Source of the DNA: CAZSWR01 sp964610885
Lineage (GTDB): Bacteria > Bacteroidota > Ignavibacteria > Kapaibacteriales > UBA2268
DNA: 42,971 bases
Assembly: GCA_964610885.1 (NCBI GenBank)
Contig: CAZSWR010000018.1
Location: 1 to 42,971, forward strand
Reading direction: 5' to 3'
The notes under the pieces are model-generated. The model made no database searches. It saw only the letters and a list, made by a program, of their open reading frames with translations, and was not told the DNA's origin. The number at the start of each line of letters is the position of its first letter. The stretch's first letter is position 1. A program made the position numbers and the translations under genes. Below, in pieces: positions 25,634 through 33,818 of the stretch.

Positions 25634-25939
25634 TTAGAATAATTTGTCGCCGCTTTGGTGGTCGAAGGCGGGATGCAAATCGAAACGGACCGTGCCGACA
25701 ACTGCCTTGTCTCCCACGGCTTTGGCGATTCTGGCCGTGCCTTCGTTTCCAAACCCGGCGCAAAGCTCGATCGCGCCCACTCCGCGGCTGACCAAGTCCT
25801 TTGCCACGGTTTCGGCTTCGTCGTAGTTCTTCACTCCGGCGATGTTCAGTATCAGAATCGGCGTTTCGATAACCGAATGGTGAATTGTTGCGTCCGTCTC
25901 CGGCGCTACGAAAATGAAAGCTGCTTGAATTTTGCTCAT
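25634..25939 (-). CDS. DUF6506 family protein
   Basis: A 101-residue cytosolic protein. The line KIQAAFIFVAPETDATIHHSVIETPILILNIAGVKNYDEAETVAKDLVSRGVGAIELCAGFGNEGTARI fits the small alpha/beta DUF6506 family as I recall it; this rests on memory of the pattern, not a search. Function is unknown. The recurring charged/aliphatic spacing and GFGxEG loop suggest a small-molecule-binding fold (inference). It is a single gene with a strong GAGGAAAAA-type ribosome site just before the ATG. Confidence 0.65.
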   Translation of the reverse strand: MSKIQAAFIFVAPETDATIHHSVIETPILILNIAGVKNYDEAETVAKDLVSRGVGAIELCAGFGNEGTARIAKAVGDKAVVGTVRFDLHPAFDHQSGDKLF

Positions 25940-26038
25940 TTTTTCCTCTTGAAGGATTGGTAAACAATTACAATTGTTCTACGCCGAAAAAAACGAAATG
26001 TTACGATATAGTTGCTGGCGGCTCCCAAAATTGAAAAT

Positions 26039-27046
26039 TTATTTTTTATTCCTGATTTCGAGCACGTAGTCTTTGATTTTGTTTATTGCTTCGGGCGGGA
26101 AATTGCTGGCCGCAAGCGGATATTGGGGCAATAGAATTTCGTATATAATAAACTCGTCGAGCATATTCTTCCACACCGATTCCCAAAGGTACTTGAAGGG
26201 CGCTTCGGATTTGAATTCAGCTTTGCTGGCTTGCATTGCAGATAGCTGCGTGGCCAAGCATTCTTTATATTCAAGCAATGAAAAATTGCTATCACTGGCG
26301 CCCATGGATTCTCTGTAGCCCGGCTCGAAATCCCAAAGGGCTTTCGCCATTGCATATCCCATCCATTTTGGGGTGAATCCGATTTGAACGTCTTTGTCTG
26401 AGGTTTTTGTGAGGACAACTTCAGGCTGGAAGCACCAGTTCTCGTTGACCCTTTTGGCTTTGAAGAAAATTTGATCAAGCGACGCTTTGAGCCTTGGATT
26501 GTTTCGGTTCAGTATCTGAGCAATTACGATTTCCTCGCAAGCCTTGTCTATCTCATTCCTTCTTTGATAGAGGTCGGCCAGGAACCAATGGGCCATATAG
26601 TCGATAAAATTAAGACTGATTACTTTGTTATACCAATAAAAAGCGCTGTCATAATTGCGCCGGATTTCGTGAATCTGACCAATATAGGTCATGGAAGTGA
26701 ATTGCAGACTGTCGGCAGCGATGGCCAAATAGTAGTATTTCATTGCGCTGTCCAGCTCTTGTTTTCCGAAATAATCTTCCGCCCGGTCGAAATAATCGGC
26801 CGATTGTTTGATTCTTGGAATCCTTCGGAGGTAAATGGTCGAATCCTGGAAGACTTGATAATAATCGTGGGCTACAACCTTTTCCGAGCGGTCAGGGCAC
26901 TCGAACACGGAATCGATTACTCTGGCATCGTAAGTGATTTTCGATTCTTCCATTTTTTTGTAAATTTCCAACGTAGTGTGCATCTTTTGCGCATTTGCCA
27001 CGCCGATGGGCAATATGATTAGTAGGAATAGAATGACTCTTCTCAT
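26039..27046 (-). CDS. exported TPR-like protein of unknown function
   Basis: A 335-residue protein when started at the ATG at 27046, which gives a clear signal peptide (MRRVILFLLIILPIGVANAQ). Residues 90-200 hold three or four TPR-like helices pairs (for example YFDRAEDYFGKQELDSAMKYYYLAIAADS and AHWFLADLYQRRNEIDKACEEIVIAQIL). The C-terminal third has no motif I recognise. It is probably periplasmic or outer-membrane associated. No neighbour on the same strand suggests a role. A longer frame to 27130 would bury the signal peptide and is rejected. Confidence 0.75.
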   Translation of the reverse strand: MRRVILFLLIILPIGVANAQKMHTTLEIYKKMEESKITYDARVIDSVFECPDRSEKVVAHDYYQVFQDSTIYLRRIPRIKQSADYFDRAEDYFGKQELDSAMKYYYLAIAADSLQFTSMTYIGQIHEIRRNYDSAFYWYNKVISLNFIDYMAHWFLADLYQRRNEIDKACEEIVIAQILNRNNPRLKASLDQIFFKAKRVNENWCFQPEVVLTKTSDKDVQIGFTPKWMGYAMAKALWDFEPGYRESMGASDSNFSLLEYKECLATQLSAMQASKAEFKSEAPFKYLWESVWKNMLDEFIIYEILLPQYPLAASNFPPEAINKIKDYVLEIRNKK

Positions 27047-27302
27047 CGTAGTAAACTGCATTAATTCAACAGATAATTGTTCGGGAGAATGTACTTCATG
27101 TAAGATACAATTTTTTCTTATATAATTCAAATTTTAAAGTAACTAAACGGATTAATCCCGCAAGCTGCCGCTTGCTAATTCACGGACGCAATGCGAGTGC
27201 CCTCCGCTCCACGAATCGCTCGGTTAGAAGATTTACTTCGGTTATTTACTTAAAAATCATTATATTGCATGGTTTTTTTATTGTATGTTTGGAAAACTTA
27301 AT

Positions 27303-28631
27303 ATGAGCCTTGTAGCAATTGTCGGACGCCCCAACGTTGGGAAATCAACCCTATTCAACAGATTAACGGGCGAGAAATCCGCTATTGTCGAATCATCTCC
27401 GGGCGTTACTCGCGACCGTATCTACGGCCGAACCGATTGGAATGGAAAATACTTTAGAATAATAGATACCGGCGGGTTCATTCCCGGCACGGAGGACACC
27501 ATGGAGCGGGCAATACGCGAGCAAGCCTTCATGGCCATGGACGAAGCCGATTGCATCATCTTCGTTTGCGATGGACGCGATGGCGTTACGCCATTCGATA
27601 TCGACATTGCGAAAATCCTTCGCTCGTCGAAAAAGCCGGTGGTCCTGGTCATTAATAAATGCGACGACCACTCGCACGACGCCAACTCCTACGAATTCCA
27701 TAAATTGGGCCTGGGCGAGCCGTACGCAATTTCTGCTCTCAGCGGACGTTCGTCGGGCGAATTCCTCGATGCCGTGGCCGATGCGATCGAGGGCGAGGAC
27801 GAGGATGACGAAGATCCAAGGCTGAAAATCGCAATCGTGGGTCGGCCGAATGTGGGCAAATCCTCGATCACGAATGCCCTCACCGGAGTGGATCGCTCGA
27901 TCGTAACAGAAATCGCCGGAACCACTCGCGACGCTATCGACAGCGTTCTGAAGTATTATAACGAAGAAATTGTGCTCATCGACACCGCGGGGTTGCGTCG
28001 CCGCGCCAACGTGAAGGAAAACATTGAGCTGTACAGCATTTTGCGCACCTCGCGCGCCATCGAACGCTGCGACGTGGCAATTGTTACAATCGACGCCACG
28101 CTCGGGCTTGAGGATCAGGACAAGAAAATCATCAACCAAGTGGCAGCCGAGCGCAAAGGAATCATCATTGCCGTAAACAAATGGGACTTGATGGAAAAAG
28201 ACAGCAAGACCGCCGATAAATTCACAAAGAATATTCGCGAACTGATGCGCACATTCACGTATATCCCCGTCGTTTACACTTCCGCGCTCACGAAACAGCG
28301 ACTGTTCAAGCTCTTAGACGTGGCAAAAGAGATCAAGGAACGCCGTTCCACCAGGATTTCCACCGGCAAGCTGAACGATATTCTGCTCACCGAACTCGAC
28401 AAAACGCCACCGCCATCGATCAAGGGCAAGGACTTGCGAATCAATTACATCACGCAGGTCCGCGTCAATCCGCCGATATTTGCATTCTTCTGCAACCAAC
28501 CGACGCTGATCCCTGACGCATACAAACGTTTTATCGAAAACAAATTGCGCGAGAAATTCGATTTGGTGGGTACGCCAGTCTCCTTCATCTTCCGCCGCAA
28601 GAATAAAAAATGGGAAGACCTGCACGAATAG
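27303..28631 (+). CDS. der: ribosome biogenesis GTPase Der (EngA)
   Basis: A 442-residue protein with the unique double GTPase layout. First G domain: GRPNVGKST at the N-terminus, DTGGF, NKCD. Second: GRPNVGKSS near residue 180, DTAGLRRR, NKWD. A KH-like C-terminal domain ends GTPVSFIFRRKNKK. Der acts in assembly of the 50S subunit. The ATG at 27303 gives MSLVAIVGRPNVGKS, the family start; an upstream ATG (27285) adds six unlikely residues. A terminator follows at 28654. Confidence 0.96.
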   Translation: MSLVAIVGRPNVGKSTLFNRLTGEKSAIVESSPGVTRDRIYGRTDWNGKYFRIIDTGGFIPGTEDTMERAIREQAFMAMDEADCIIFVCDGRDGVTPFDIDIAKILRSSKKPVVLVINKCDDHSHDANSYEFHKLGLGEPYAISALSGRSSGEFLDAVADAIEGEDEDDEDPRLKIAIVGRPNVGKSSITNALTGVDRSIVTEIAGTTRDAIDSVLKYYNEEIVLIDTAGLRRRANVKENIELYSILRTSRAIERCDVAIVTIDATLGLEDQDKKIINQVAAERKGIIIAVNKWDLMEKDSKTADKFTKNIRELMRTFTYIPVVYTSALTKQRLFKLLDVAKEIKERRSTRISTGKLNDILLTELDKTPPPSIKGKDLRINYITQVRVNPPIFAFFCNQPTLIPDAYKRFIENKLREKFDLVGTPVSFIFRRKNKKWEDLHE

Positions 28632-28653
28632 GTGTATCGAATTTTTTTTTAAG

Positions 28654-28706
28654 CCTTCGACTGAATCCCTGTGCCACAATACGGCCGGTTCGTCGAAGGT
28701 TTTTTT
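28654..28706 (+). terminator. terminator of der
   Basis: CCTTCGAC (28654-28661) pairs with GTCGAAGG (28692-28699) and is followed by a run of seven or eight Ts. The loop is long (30 bases), so the structure may be a composite. Confidence 0.6.
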
Positions 28707-28733
28707 ATTGGTAATGGAATTAAAATTAAAAAA

Positions 28734-28770
28734 ACGCCACCTTCGGCTGGGAGCTTGCCGAAGGTGGCGT
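28734..28770 (-). terminator. terminator of the AraC-family gene
   Basis: A perfect 14-bp stem (ACGCCACCTTCGGC with its complement at 28757-28770) around TGGGAGCTT-type loop; on the minus strand it is followed by seven Ts. It starts 42 bases past the stop at 28812. Confidence 0.85.
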
Positions 28771-28811
28771 AAATTTTGAGAAGGGGAGGAGTTTGATCGG
28801 AACAATCCCGA

Positions 28812-29837
28812 TTAGAGAGGCTTCACGGGCGCATAGATATCGACGACGTGTTTGCCTTCGGGGTGCTGTTTCGGATCGTTCAGGTACAGCTCGAAGCATG
28901 GGCGGTCGTCGGGTTGGTAGCCGCTTTCGGGCATCCATCCGCCATAGACGGCATTCCAGGCGTCTCCGTATCTGTCGGGCGTGATCTCGAAATGCGCGAT
29001 GGCATATTTGCCGGCCGGGATTGTCATTTTGCCAATTTCCCCGTCCGTAACGGTATCCGGCGGGACGCTAACGCAGACGCTGATGCGTTGTTTGTCGTCT
29101 TCGGTGATGTCCGGGTTGTCGTGGTAGATTGTAATGCACTTCAAATCGGGTTGGGCCATGATGCCACGGGGGGCTGCCCATTGCATAAGTTTGCCGAACA
29201 GGCGTCCGAAAAGCGATTCATCGCCCTTGTACGAGCCGATATGGCGAAGATAGGCGATGGTAAATGCCGGGCAATCTGCGATTTCGACCTTGCATTCGAT
29301 CGGTTGGGTTTGGGGATCAGTTTTCATTTGTACACTCCAAGAATTTTTTGATGAATCAGTGAACTCGATACAAAAATACTCGGAATCTTCGGCGTAAGTT
29401 TTGCCGTAGTTGCTATTCGCTTTGCCGATCTTGCTATCCGCTTGGTTAGAATTGCTATCGAAGGCGTTTCGCTGGCGCCATTCGGATGCCGTCATGCCGA
29501 AGAACGCGCCGAAAGCCTTGGCGAAAGAGGCCGGATCGGTGTAGCCATGCTCGAATGCCACGTCGGCAATCGGCATGTACGGCGACTGGCAAAGCGTGGA
29601 GGCAGCCCTTTCGAGCCGGACGCGCTGTATGTATTGGTAGAGGGTTTCGCCGACGATAGTGCGAAAAATCCGGTGGAAATGGAACGAAGAGAAATTTGCA
29701 ACGCCGGCCAATGTGTCCAATTTCAGGTCCTCGGCGATGTGTTTGTCGATGTAGTCCAGCACGCGGTTGATGCGCGAGATGTATTCGTTGCGCAGCATAC
29801 GTTTGTCGGATTTGCTTAGGTGCTCGGGAATTGTCAT
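28812..29837 (-). CDS. AraC-family regulator with GyrI-like effector domain
   Basis: A 341-residue regulator. The DNA-binding part is N-terminal (residues 18-120): two helix-turn-helix units in LDTLAGVANFSSFHFHRIFRTIVG and MPIADVAFEHGYTDPASFAKAFGAFFGMTASEWR. The C-terminal part (about 180-341) is a GyrI-like / SOUL-type small-molecule-binding fold, seen in MtTipA- and Rob-like regulators (VEIADCPAFTIAYLRHIGSYKG, then AHFEITPDRYGDAWNAVYGGWMPESGYQPDDRPCFELYLND). A low-complexity Asn/Ser/Lys linker joins them. It probably controls a resistance or stress gene, not identifiable here. It has its own terminator. Confidence 0.9.
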   Translation of the reverse strand: MTIPEHLSKSDKRMLRNEYISRINRVLDYIDKHIAEDLKLDTLAGVANFSSFHFHRIFRTIVGETLYQYIQRVRLERAASTLCQSPYMPIADVAFEHGYTDPASFAKAFGAFFGMTASEWRQRNAFDSNSNQADSKIGKANSNYGKTYAEDSEYFCIEFTDSSKNSWSVQMKTDPQTQPIECKVEIADCPAFTIAYLRHIGSYKGDESLFGRLFGKLMQWAAPRGIMAQPDLKCITIYHDNPDITEDDKQRISVCVSVPPDTVTDGEIGKMTIPAGKYAIAHFEITPDRYGDAWNAVYGGWMPESGYQPDDRPCFELYLNDPKQHPEGKHVVDIYAPVKPL

Positions 29838-30207
29838 GCTAAAAGTATATTTTCATAATTGTACAAGTCGCACTGCAAAATAAGAACAATTTCGCAGAAA
29901 AAAAAGAATCGGAATCGGCACGCAAATTGCATATTGTTGAGTGGAGGTATGGGTTAATTCTATTGATTATAGTTAATTACGCCATACGCTTTCGGTCGGT
30001 TAGCGGCTCCGGTGTTTGGACGGAAACGAATAAACCACACAAAAAGCTCGTAATTTGAAATATTACACTTAAGCTATGTGGCCATCCGTCCGATAATAAG
30101 TTCTGAGAGTTTGGCTTCGGTACGATCGAATGCCACGAAATGGGCAATTGGTTGCCCGCAAGAGGCCGGAATCGAGGAATGGGCGAGGAGTATGGATTAA
30201 TTAATGA
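29838..30207. other. intergenic region upstream of motB
   Basis: 370 bases with no gene recognised. It must hold the promoters for the AraC-family gene (minus) and the flagellar group (plus). A possible flagellar sigma-28 type promoter is at 30069-30096. Confidence 0.45.
30069..30096 (+). promoter_or_regulatory. candidate sigma-28 (FliA) type promoter before motB
   Basis: TTAA, 16 bases, then TCCGATAA resembles the flagellar sigma consensus TAAA-N15-GCCGATAA. It lies 112 bases before the motB start. One base of each box and the spacing deviate, so this is tentative. Confidence 0.3.
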
Positions 30208-30999
30208 GTGGGTAACTTGCTAGGACGAACTAAAAAGAAGGACATAGAATCCGAATCAAGCCCCGACAGGTATTTGATAACGTATTCGGATTTGATCACC
30301 CTACTGCTCGGTTTATTCGTGATTCTGTACGCCATTTCGCAGGTGGATCAGGAGAAATACAAGAAAGTTACAAGCGCGTTCTCTCAATATTTCAAGGCCA
30401 ACGGAGGCAAAGTGCTCGAGGGAGGTGGCGGATTGCTAACAGGCGAAAAGGATGCAATCCCGGAACCAATACTGCCGCAACCCAAGGCTCAGAAATCGCT
30501 CCAAGAGATCAATACAGACGTGGAGCGGGCCTTCGGGGCACTAATCAGCAAGGGGCAACTGCTCCTGAAGTTCTCGGGCAGCGGCGTAATGCTGACCCTG
30601 CCGGAAAAATTGCTCTTTGAAAGCGGCAAAGCCGATATTCAGCCCGGCGGGCTGAACGTGCTCGACAGCCTCTCGTCGATACTTAGAGGGGTGGAATACC
30701 AAATAACTGTCGATGGGCACACGGACTCGAAACCGATAAATAATCCGCGTTTCGAATCGAATTGGCATTTGTCGTCGGCCCGCGCACTCGCCGTGGGCTA
30801 TCGAATGATCCAACGCGGCGCGCCAGAACAGAACGTTGTCGTCCGCGGTTTCGGCGCTCAGCGCCCCGTTACGGACAACTCCACACCAGAAAATATGGCT
30901 CGGAACCGAAGGGTGGAGATCACAATTGCCGAATTGCCGACGAATACCGCTTCCACGAGCGGATACCGGCAAGCGGATACGGCAGCGTTCATTCGGTAA
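30208..30999 (+). CDS. motB: flagellar motor stator protein MotB
   Basis: A 263-residue protein. One membrane segment (YLITYSDLITLLLGLFVILYAI) carries Asp28 at the proton-binding position of MotB, followed by a plug/linker and an OmpA-like peptidoglycan-binding domain (ITVDGHTDSKP...ARALAVGYRMIQRG...VVVRGFGAQRPV...NRRVEITI). It anchors the stator to the cell wall. The start is a GTG at 30208; a TTG at 30216 is an alternative. motA, usually immediately upstream, is absent: the neighbour is an opposite-strand AraC gene. fliW, csrA and a response regulator follow. Confidence 0.85.
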   Translation: MGNLLGRTKKKDIESESSPDRYLITYSDLITLLLGLFVILYAISQVDQEKYKKVTSAFSQYFKANGGKVLEGGGGLLTGEKDAIPEPILPQPKAQKSLQEINTDVERAFGALISKGQLLLKFSGSGVMLTLPEKLLFESGKADIQPGGLNVLDSLSSILRGVEYQITVDGHTDSKPINNPRFESNWHLSSARALAVGYRMIQRGAPEQNVVVRGFGAQRPVTDNSTPENMARNRRVEITIAELPTNTASTSGYRQADTAAFIR

Positions 31000-31064
31000 G
31001 CTTCAAATATTTTGTTCTTTTTTTCGAGATTTAGGAATTTAATCAACGATAGGATGTCCGATTT

Positions 31065-31490
31065 ATGGAAAAGATTGCTACGAACACCACTAAGAGAATT
31101 AATACTCTGCAATTCGGAGAAATCGAAATCGAGGAAAAGCATATTTTTCACTTCGATTATGGTATGCTCGGCTTCGAAGACCTTCGAGAATTTGTTTTAA
31201 TCAGCGACGAGGAAACCGTTCCCTTTCGCTGGTTGATTTCTGTGGAGAACCCCGAAATTGGATTCCCAGTCCTCAGCCCATGGCATGTCGATCTGACTTA
31301 CAATCCCGGCAGGGATTTCAATATCGATCGAGAAGTCATTTTCGTCGTAATAACGCTCGAGGACGGCAAAGGGCACATGTCCGCCAATATGAAGGCACCG
31401 GTTGTCCTGGACGTGGTCGATCAGACCGGCAGGCAGGTGATTCTCCCGACGGATAAGTATTTGCCAAACTTCATCATCCCCAATAAATAA
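31065..31490 (+). CDS. fliW: flagellar assembly factor FliW
   Basis: A 141-residue protein with the FliW pattern: FGEIEIEEKHIFHFDYGMLGFEDLREFVLI at the N-terminus and AVV-type segment MSANMKAPVVLDVVDQTGRQVIL near the end. FliW binds flagellin and antagonises CsrA, coupling flagellin level to translation. The csrA gene follows 143 bases downstream, the classical partner. It starts 65 bases after motB. Confidence 0.93.
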   Translation: MEKIATNTTKRINTLQFGEIEIEEKHIFHFDYGMLGFEDLREFVLISDEETVPFRWLISVENPEIGFPVLSPWHVDLTYNPGRDFNIDREVIFVVITLEDGKGHMSANMKAPVVLDVVDQTGRQVILPTDKYLPNFIIPNK

Positions 31491-31633
31491 AGCAAGAGGC
31501 CGCTGTTTTTGACGCCTGCGCGCCGATTGCCGCAAATGCCGGATGAATGAATTTGTTGCAAAATGCTATTTTATTAGAAAACAATTGAAAACAGAATGGA
31601 TTTCAAACAACATACAAAATCAAGGATGATTTT

Positions 31634-31954
31634 ATGTTAGTACTATCGAGAAAAATCGGAGAGATAATAACAATAGGCTCTTCAGTGAAGGTAACGGTGC
31701 TCAGTTTCGACCGCGGAGTGATCCGTTTGGGAATCGAAGCCCCGAAATCGATACCCGTTCACCGCAAGGAAGTCTATGATAAAATTATCGAGATGAACCG
31801 CCAGGCAGCGAAAACCGAAATTGCCGCCCTTAAATCGGCCCTTTTGAACGCATCGGTCAAATTGAAAGATACGAAAAAGCAAGACCTCGAAGCAAATTCT
31901 TTGGTCTTTGCTTCGTCTCATGGTATGGCAGCCAAATGGCAAAAACTCGATTGA
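31634..31954 (+). CDS. csrA: carbon storage regulator CsrA, C-terminally extended
   Basis: RNA-binding translational regulator. Residues 1-60 are canonical (MLVLSRKIGEIITIG, VKVTVLSFDRGVIRLGIEAPKSIPVHRKEVYDKI). The protein is 106 residues, against 55-75 usually; the extra 40-odd residues (AALKSALLNASVKLKDTKKQ... ) are helical and basic, then a tail of unknown role. Longer CsrA proteins are typical where FliW is the allosteric antagonist. AAGGATG lies 9 bases before the ATG, overlapping possible GGA CsrA sites. The response regulator follows after 27 bases. Confidence 0.93.
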   Translation: MLVLSRKIGEIITIGSSVKVTVLSFDRGVIRLGIEAPKSIPVHRKEVYDKIIEMNRQAAKTEIAALKSALLNASVKLKDTKKQDLEANSLVFASSHGMAAKWQKLD

Positions 31955-31981
31955 TTTGAATTATCAATACTAAAAATAAAT

Positions 31982-32635
31982 ATGACAGAGTTCAGCGTAC
32001 TTATTGTTGATGACGATATTTGGATGCAACGCATCCTGGCGAAAACCATGGAGAGCTATGGGTTCAAGAAAACTCTGCTCGCCGGAGACGGATTCGAGGG
32101 TATTGCCCTCGCCGTGGAGCATACGCCGCTCATTATAATCATGGACATTATGATGCCCGAACTCAATGGGCTGCTGGCGCTGAAGATACTGAAGAAAATT
32201 AAAACAACGCGAAAAATTCCAATATTGATGGTCTCGGCCCTTTCCGATACAGAAAACCTTACGATGGCCGTCAAATACGGCACCGCCGGATTCATTTCGA
32301 AACCATTCACCAAAGCAACTGTTTACGACAAGCTTACAACAATTTTCGGCAAGGAAAAACTCGAACAAATTGCCCGAGGCGAAGACGTCCAGTTCGATTC
32401 CGATAGCTTCACATCCATCGGAATGGAAGACCTGAAGGCCCAATTCAATCTGTTCGACGAGTTCACTCCGGCCCCGGATTCCGCCGATGCGGCCAATCCG
32501 CCCGCCGCGCAGGGCAAAGCGCCCGCCCCGGCCAAACCCAATCCAATCGCGGCCGAGGCCGTCCAGTTCTACCAAGAGGACGAAAAACGAAGCATCGAAT
32601 CCATCAAAAAAATGCTACTGAAAAACCGGAAATAA
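31982..32635 (+). CDS. single-domain response regulator with Pro/Ala linker
   Basis: A 217-residue protein. Receiver domain residues 1-125 has the acidic pocket D10-D11-D12, phospho-acceptor D55 in IIIMDIMMPE, S85 and K107 in ISKPF. After it comes a linker with a stretch rich in Pro and Ala (residues 155-190) and a short charged helix; no DNA-binding domain is evident. It is probably co-transcribed with csrA (27-bp gap), so a role in motility or CsrA-linked signalling is inferred. No kinase is adjacent. Confidence 0.88.
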   Translation: MTEFSVLIVDDDIWMQRILAKTMESYGFKKTLLAGDGFEGIALAVEHTPLIIIMDIMMPELNGLLALKILKKIKTTRKIPILMVSALSDTENLTMAVKYGTAGFISKPFTKATVYDKLTTIFGKEKLEQIARGEDVQFDSDSFTSIGMEDLKAQFNLFDEFTPAPDSADAANPPAAQGKAPAPAKPNPIAAEAVQFYQEDEKRSIESIKKMLLKNRK

Positions 32636-32763
32636 TGGTTCCGTGGCGCATTGTGTGCGTTAGACACTGACTCTATTCCAAATATTAATCCAATTTTCTA
32701 TGTATATACATTCGAAATTGACTGGCAATTTGTCAGTCATCGGGTGAGTTACCATGTGCTTGA

Positions 32764-32986
32764 TACCGCGTTAGCGGTTGTTGTATTGTAGCAAAAAGTA
32801 TTCTTTTTAGGTTTATTTCGCGTAGCGAATGTTCTATGTGTTTGTTTGATTCTACACGGTTTATACAACAACCGCTCGCGCGGTATGCTTGTATATGGGA
32901 AAACAATACTACAATATAACAACCGCTCGCGCGGTATGCTTGTATATGGGAAAACAATACTACAATATAACAACCGCTATGCGGTA
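32764..32986. repeat. composite palindromic element, copy 2, with 51-bp tandem duplication
   Basis: Same layout as 21933-22106: TACCGCGTTAGCGGTTGTTG, then a TTTCGCGTAGCGAATGTTC hairpin, then AACAACCGCTCGCGCGGTATGC. The last unit is duplicated exactly: 32867-32917 and 32918-32968 (51-base period), and a third start at 32969 ends with GCGGTATTGA. Short frames predicted across it (repeating IPRERLLY or NNRSRGMLVYG) are by-products of the repeat, not genes. Confidence 0.75.
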
Positions 32987-33081
32987 TTGAATAATTCCTT
33001 ATTCCAACTTGATCTTATTGGTGAGCCATGATATTGTCCTGGTGTAGGGTCGATTTTGCCACGCCCTCACATTTAGTATGT

Positions 33082-33723
33082 TCACAATCTGTTTGCCGAA
33101 TACTCTTCGACGTTCACGATGCGGCCCGATCGGCCAACCCAGCGCGGGTCATGCGATGTGGAAATAATTGTTTGCTTTGTGTCCCGGAAAACATAATCCA
33201 TCACAGCCGTGCACGAAGCATCGTCGAGAGCGGAGCTTGGTTCGTCCAATATCATTATCTCCCTGTCAAGAAGTTTCGCAATCACGATCGCCACTCGCTG
33301 TTTCTCTCCGCCGGACAGCTGGGAAAACTGATTAGTCAATATATCCGCGGGCAGCAATACTTTCGCAAGTTCCTCGGCAATTTTGGCTTCGTTGATTTGC
33401 CGCCGCCGATTGGCCCCCAGCCGAAAAACAGACATAATGACTTCGGCCGCCGTTCCGTCGGCAATTGCGGAGTAGTCCTGCGGCACCCACGCGATGAGGG
33501 AGCGAATTTGCTTAATGGAGTCTGGAGCCATCTCGATTGAATTGACACGAATCGAACCGGATTCGGCCCGGGTAAGGCCCATTATCGCGTTTAAGATTTG
33601 TGATTTACCTGTGCCGGAAGCCCCTGTCAGGGCCACTCGCTCGCCGCGCGTCACCATCAGAGAGAAATTATCTATAATTTTCTTTGATTCGAATACAATA
33701 TTCAGTCCACGAATTTCGACCAT
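33082..33723 (-). CDS. ABC transporter ATP-binding protein
   Basis: A 213-residue nucleotide-binding subunit. Walker A is GASGTGKS (residues 34-41), the Q loop is at WVPQDYS, the signature LSGGEKQR, Walker B IMILDEPSSALDD, and the H loop ISTSHDPR. It looks like the small YbbL/FetA class. No permease gene is next to it, so cargo is unknown; the partner must be elsewhere, or the protein may work without a transporter. It is divergently oriented to the ATP-grasp gene with 95 bases between. Confidence 0.88.
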   Translation of the reverse strand: MVEIRGLNIVFESKKIIDNFSLMVTRGERVALTGASGTGKSQILNAIMGLTRAESGSIRVNSIEMAPDSIKQIRSLIAWVPQDYSAIADGTAAEVIMSVFRLGANRRRQINEAKIAEELAKVLLPADILTNQFSQLSGGEKQRVAIVIAKLLDREIMILDEPSSALDDASCTAVMDYVFRDTKQTIISTSHDPRWVGRSGRIVNVEEYSANRL

Positions 33724-33818
33724 ACATATACAGTTTTTTCTTGATAATAAGTCGTTTTCTTTATCTCGAAAACATTACAATCAAATAAAGGATAACTCTA
33801 TAAATTATTGGAGAGGAT

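Noticed and set aside
27285..28631. HydF-like GTPase linked to hydG
   Set aside because: The gene has two tandem G domains and the Der C-terminus, so it is Der, not HydF.
32764..32986. CRISPR-like array (regular palindromic repeats)
   Set aside because: Only two full 51-bp identical units with identical spacers, no cas genes; this is a tandem duplication, not a CRISPR array.
32733..33031. Short reading frames with repeating IPRERLLY or NNRSRGMLVYG motifs
   Set aside because: They are the translation of the 51-bp tandem repeat and composite palindromes on both strands; no ribosome site and no independent coding signal.
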